A DNA stretch of 64,000 nt, taken from the NCBI GenBank assembly GCA_039984955.1, contig JBDWTN010000005.1, positions 620,001 through 684,000 of the forward strand, in the 5' to 3' direction. How positions within the stretch are numbered: the first letter of the stretch is position 1; each line of letters begins with the position of its first letter. Source of the DNA: Marinobacter alexandrii. GTDB lineage: Bacteria; Bacteroidota; Bacteroidia; Cytophagales; Cyclobacteriaceae. Below the pieces are notes generated by a model. The model saw only the letters and a list, made by a program, of their open reading frames with translations, searched no databases and was not told the DNA's origin. Shown here one piece after another: positions 63,528-64,000 of this stretch. A program made the translations under genes and the position numbers.

Positions 63528-64000
63528 CTAAGCTTTTTTATAATGTATAATTGAAAGATCACGAAGTATTTGAGCGGCTTGCTCAGCCGTAATATCTCTT
63601 TGAGGATTGGCAAACATTTCATAACCTACCATGAATTTTTTCACCGTAGCTGAACGAAGTAAGGGCGGGTAAAAAGAATAATGAAAATGCCAACCTAGAT
63701 CGCCATTACCATCCGTTGGGCGTTGTTGCATTCCTGCAGAATATGGAAATGAAGTCTCAAATAGGTTATCATACCGAATAGTGATTTCGGAAAGAATTTG
63801 AGCAAAACCTCTTTCCTCTTCTCCACTTATTTCGTCAATAGAACGAAAATGCCTACGGGGGATAATCATAGTCTCATAAGGCCATACTGCCCAAAATGGA
63901 ACCAAACACACAAAGTATTCATTCTCACAAACCACTCGTTCTCTTGATTCAAGCTCCTGCAAAAGATAGTCTCCTAGAAGGCTACTTGAATGCTGTTCGA
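63528..64000 (-). CDS. galT: Galactose-1-phosphate uridylyltransferase, 5' part cut by window edge
   Basis: Leloir enzyme that exchanges galactose-1-phosphate with UDP-glucose. The last 157 residues are visible; the reading frame continues to base 64000 ([15 protein letters not shown]), so the N-terminal half with the catalytic HPH lies outside. The visible part holds the GalT C-terminal HIT-like domain: [25 protein letters not shown] (metal or substrate His), and [11 protein letters not shown]. It is first in the visible galT-galM-symporter operon. Confidence 0.9.
   Translation of the reverse strand, partial: EQHSSSLLGDYLLQELESRERVVCENEYFVCLVPFWAVWPYETMIIPRRHFRSIDEISGEEERGFAQILSEITIRYDNLFETSFPYSAGMQQRPTDGNGDLGWHFHYSFYPPLLRSATVKKFMVGYEMFANPQRDITAEQAAQILRDLSIIHYKKA

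Overview
The window is AT-rich chromosomal DNA of a Bacteroidota bacterium, most likely a marine member of the Cytophagales. Four proteins (starting at 15667, 43624, 49254 and 53070) carry signal peptides and end in the YPNP-type C-terminal domain exported by the type IX secretion system, which is specific to this phylum. Several promoter candidates match the Bacteroidota -33/-7 pattern (TTTG ... TAnnTTTG), and clear Shine-Dalgarno sites are scarce. Many genes are Bacteroidota-type: the short arginine decarboxylase, the GNAT-nitrilase fusion, retropepsin-PDZ proteins and an Mrp without its CxxC motif. I see no insertion sequence, CRISPR array, rRNA operon or complete prophage. Both ends cut through genes: an arginase at the left and galT at the right.

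Layout. 1-2150: arginase and arginine decarboxylase, divergent (arginine and polyamine metabolism). 2240-8700: polyprenol-phosphate sugar transferase, a LolC/E-type permease, then a close-packed + strand run of a NamZ-like lipoprotein, DoxX-like protein, glutaminase, pirin and VOC protein. 8800-11490: two tandem paralogous exported proteins, an SDR and a PstS-like lipoprotein. 11650-19760: retropepsin-PDZ protein, fmt, a 52-residue membrane protein that ends against fmt, then folA, a membrane protein, an SDR and a very large secreted subtilase in tight succession. 19765-29765: mtgA divergent from a kinase-less sensor-like beta-propeller protein, an EF-hand protein, cinA, a 2-oxoacid dehydrogenase E2, a zinc-type CDF exporter, an LpxR-like protein and a second retropepsin-PDZ protein. 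29800-39107: envelope proteins, the GNAT-nitrilase fusion and the dnaG-ribBA-hypothetical-surE operon.

39693-47753 is the most unusual part. It is a six-gene, tightly spaced + strand operon behind a long leader with a perfect hairpin. It encodes an exported phage-tail-fibre-like protein with three exact-period 62-residue repeats and an S74 auto-processing chaperone domain, a large lipoprotein, a 62-residue lipoprotein, a type IX-secreted CARDB-like protein, an exported protein with a C-terminal membrane anchor, and an exported caspase-family (C14) peptidase with its His and Cys intact. It looks like one surface or secreted assembly, and it is my best candidate for an undescribed system.

47873-57064: mrp and nifU (Fe-S handling), a secreted M43 metalloprotease, a PASTA protein, another type IX cargo, rhodanese, a site-2-type protease and a HAD hydrolase. 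57214-60063: a CAU tRNA with a terminator, followed by an endolysin/holin/spanin-like group of five small genes around a palindrome; this resembles a domesticated lysis cassette. 60289-64000: mgsA, then an operon for galactose use (galT, galM, sodium/sugar symporter).
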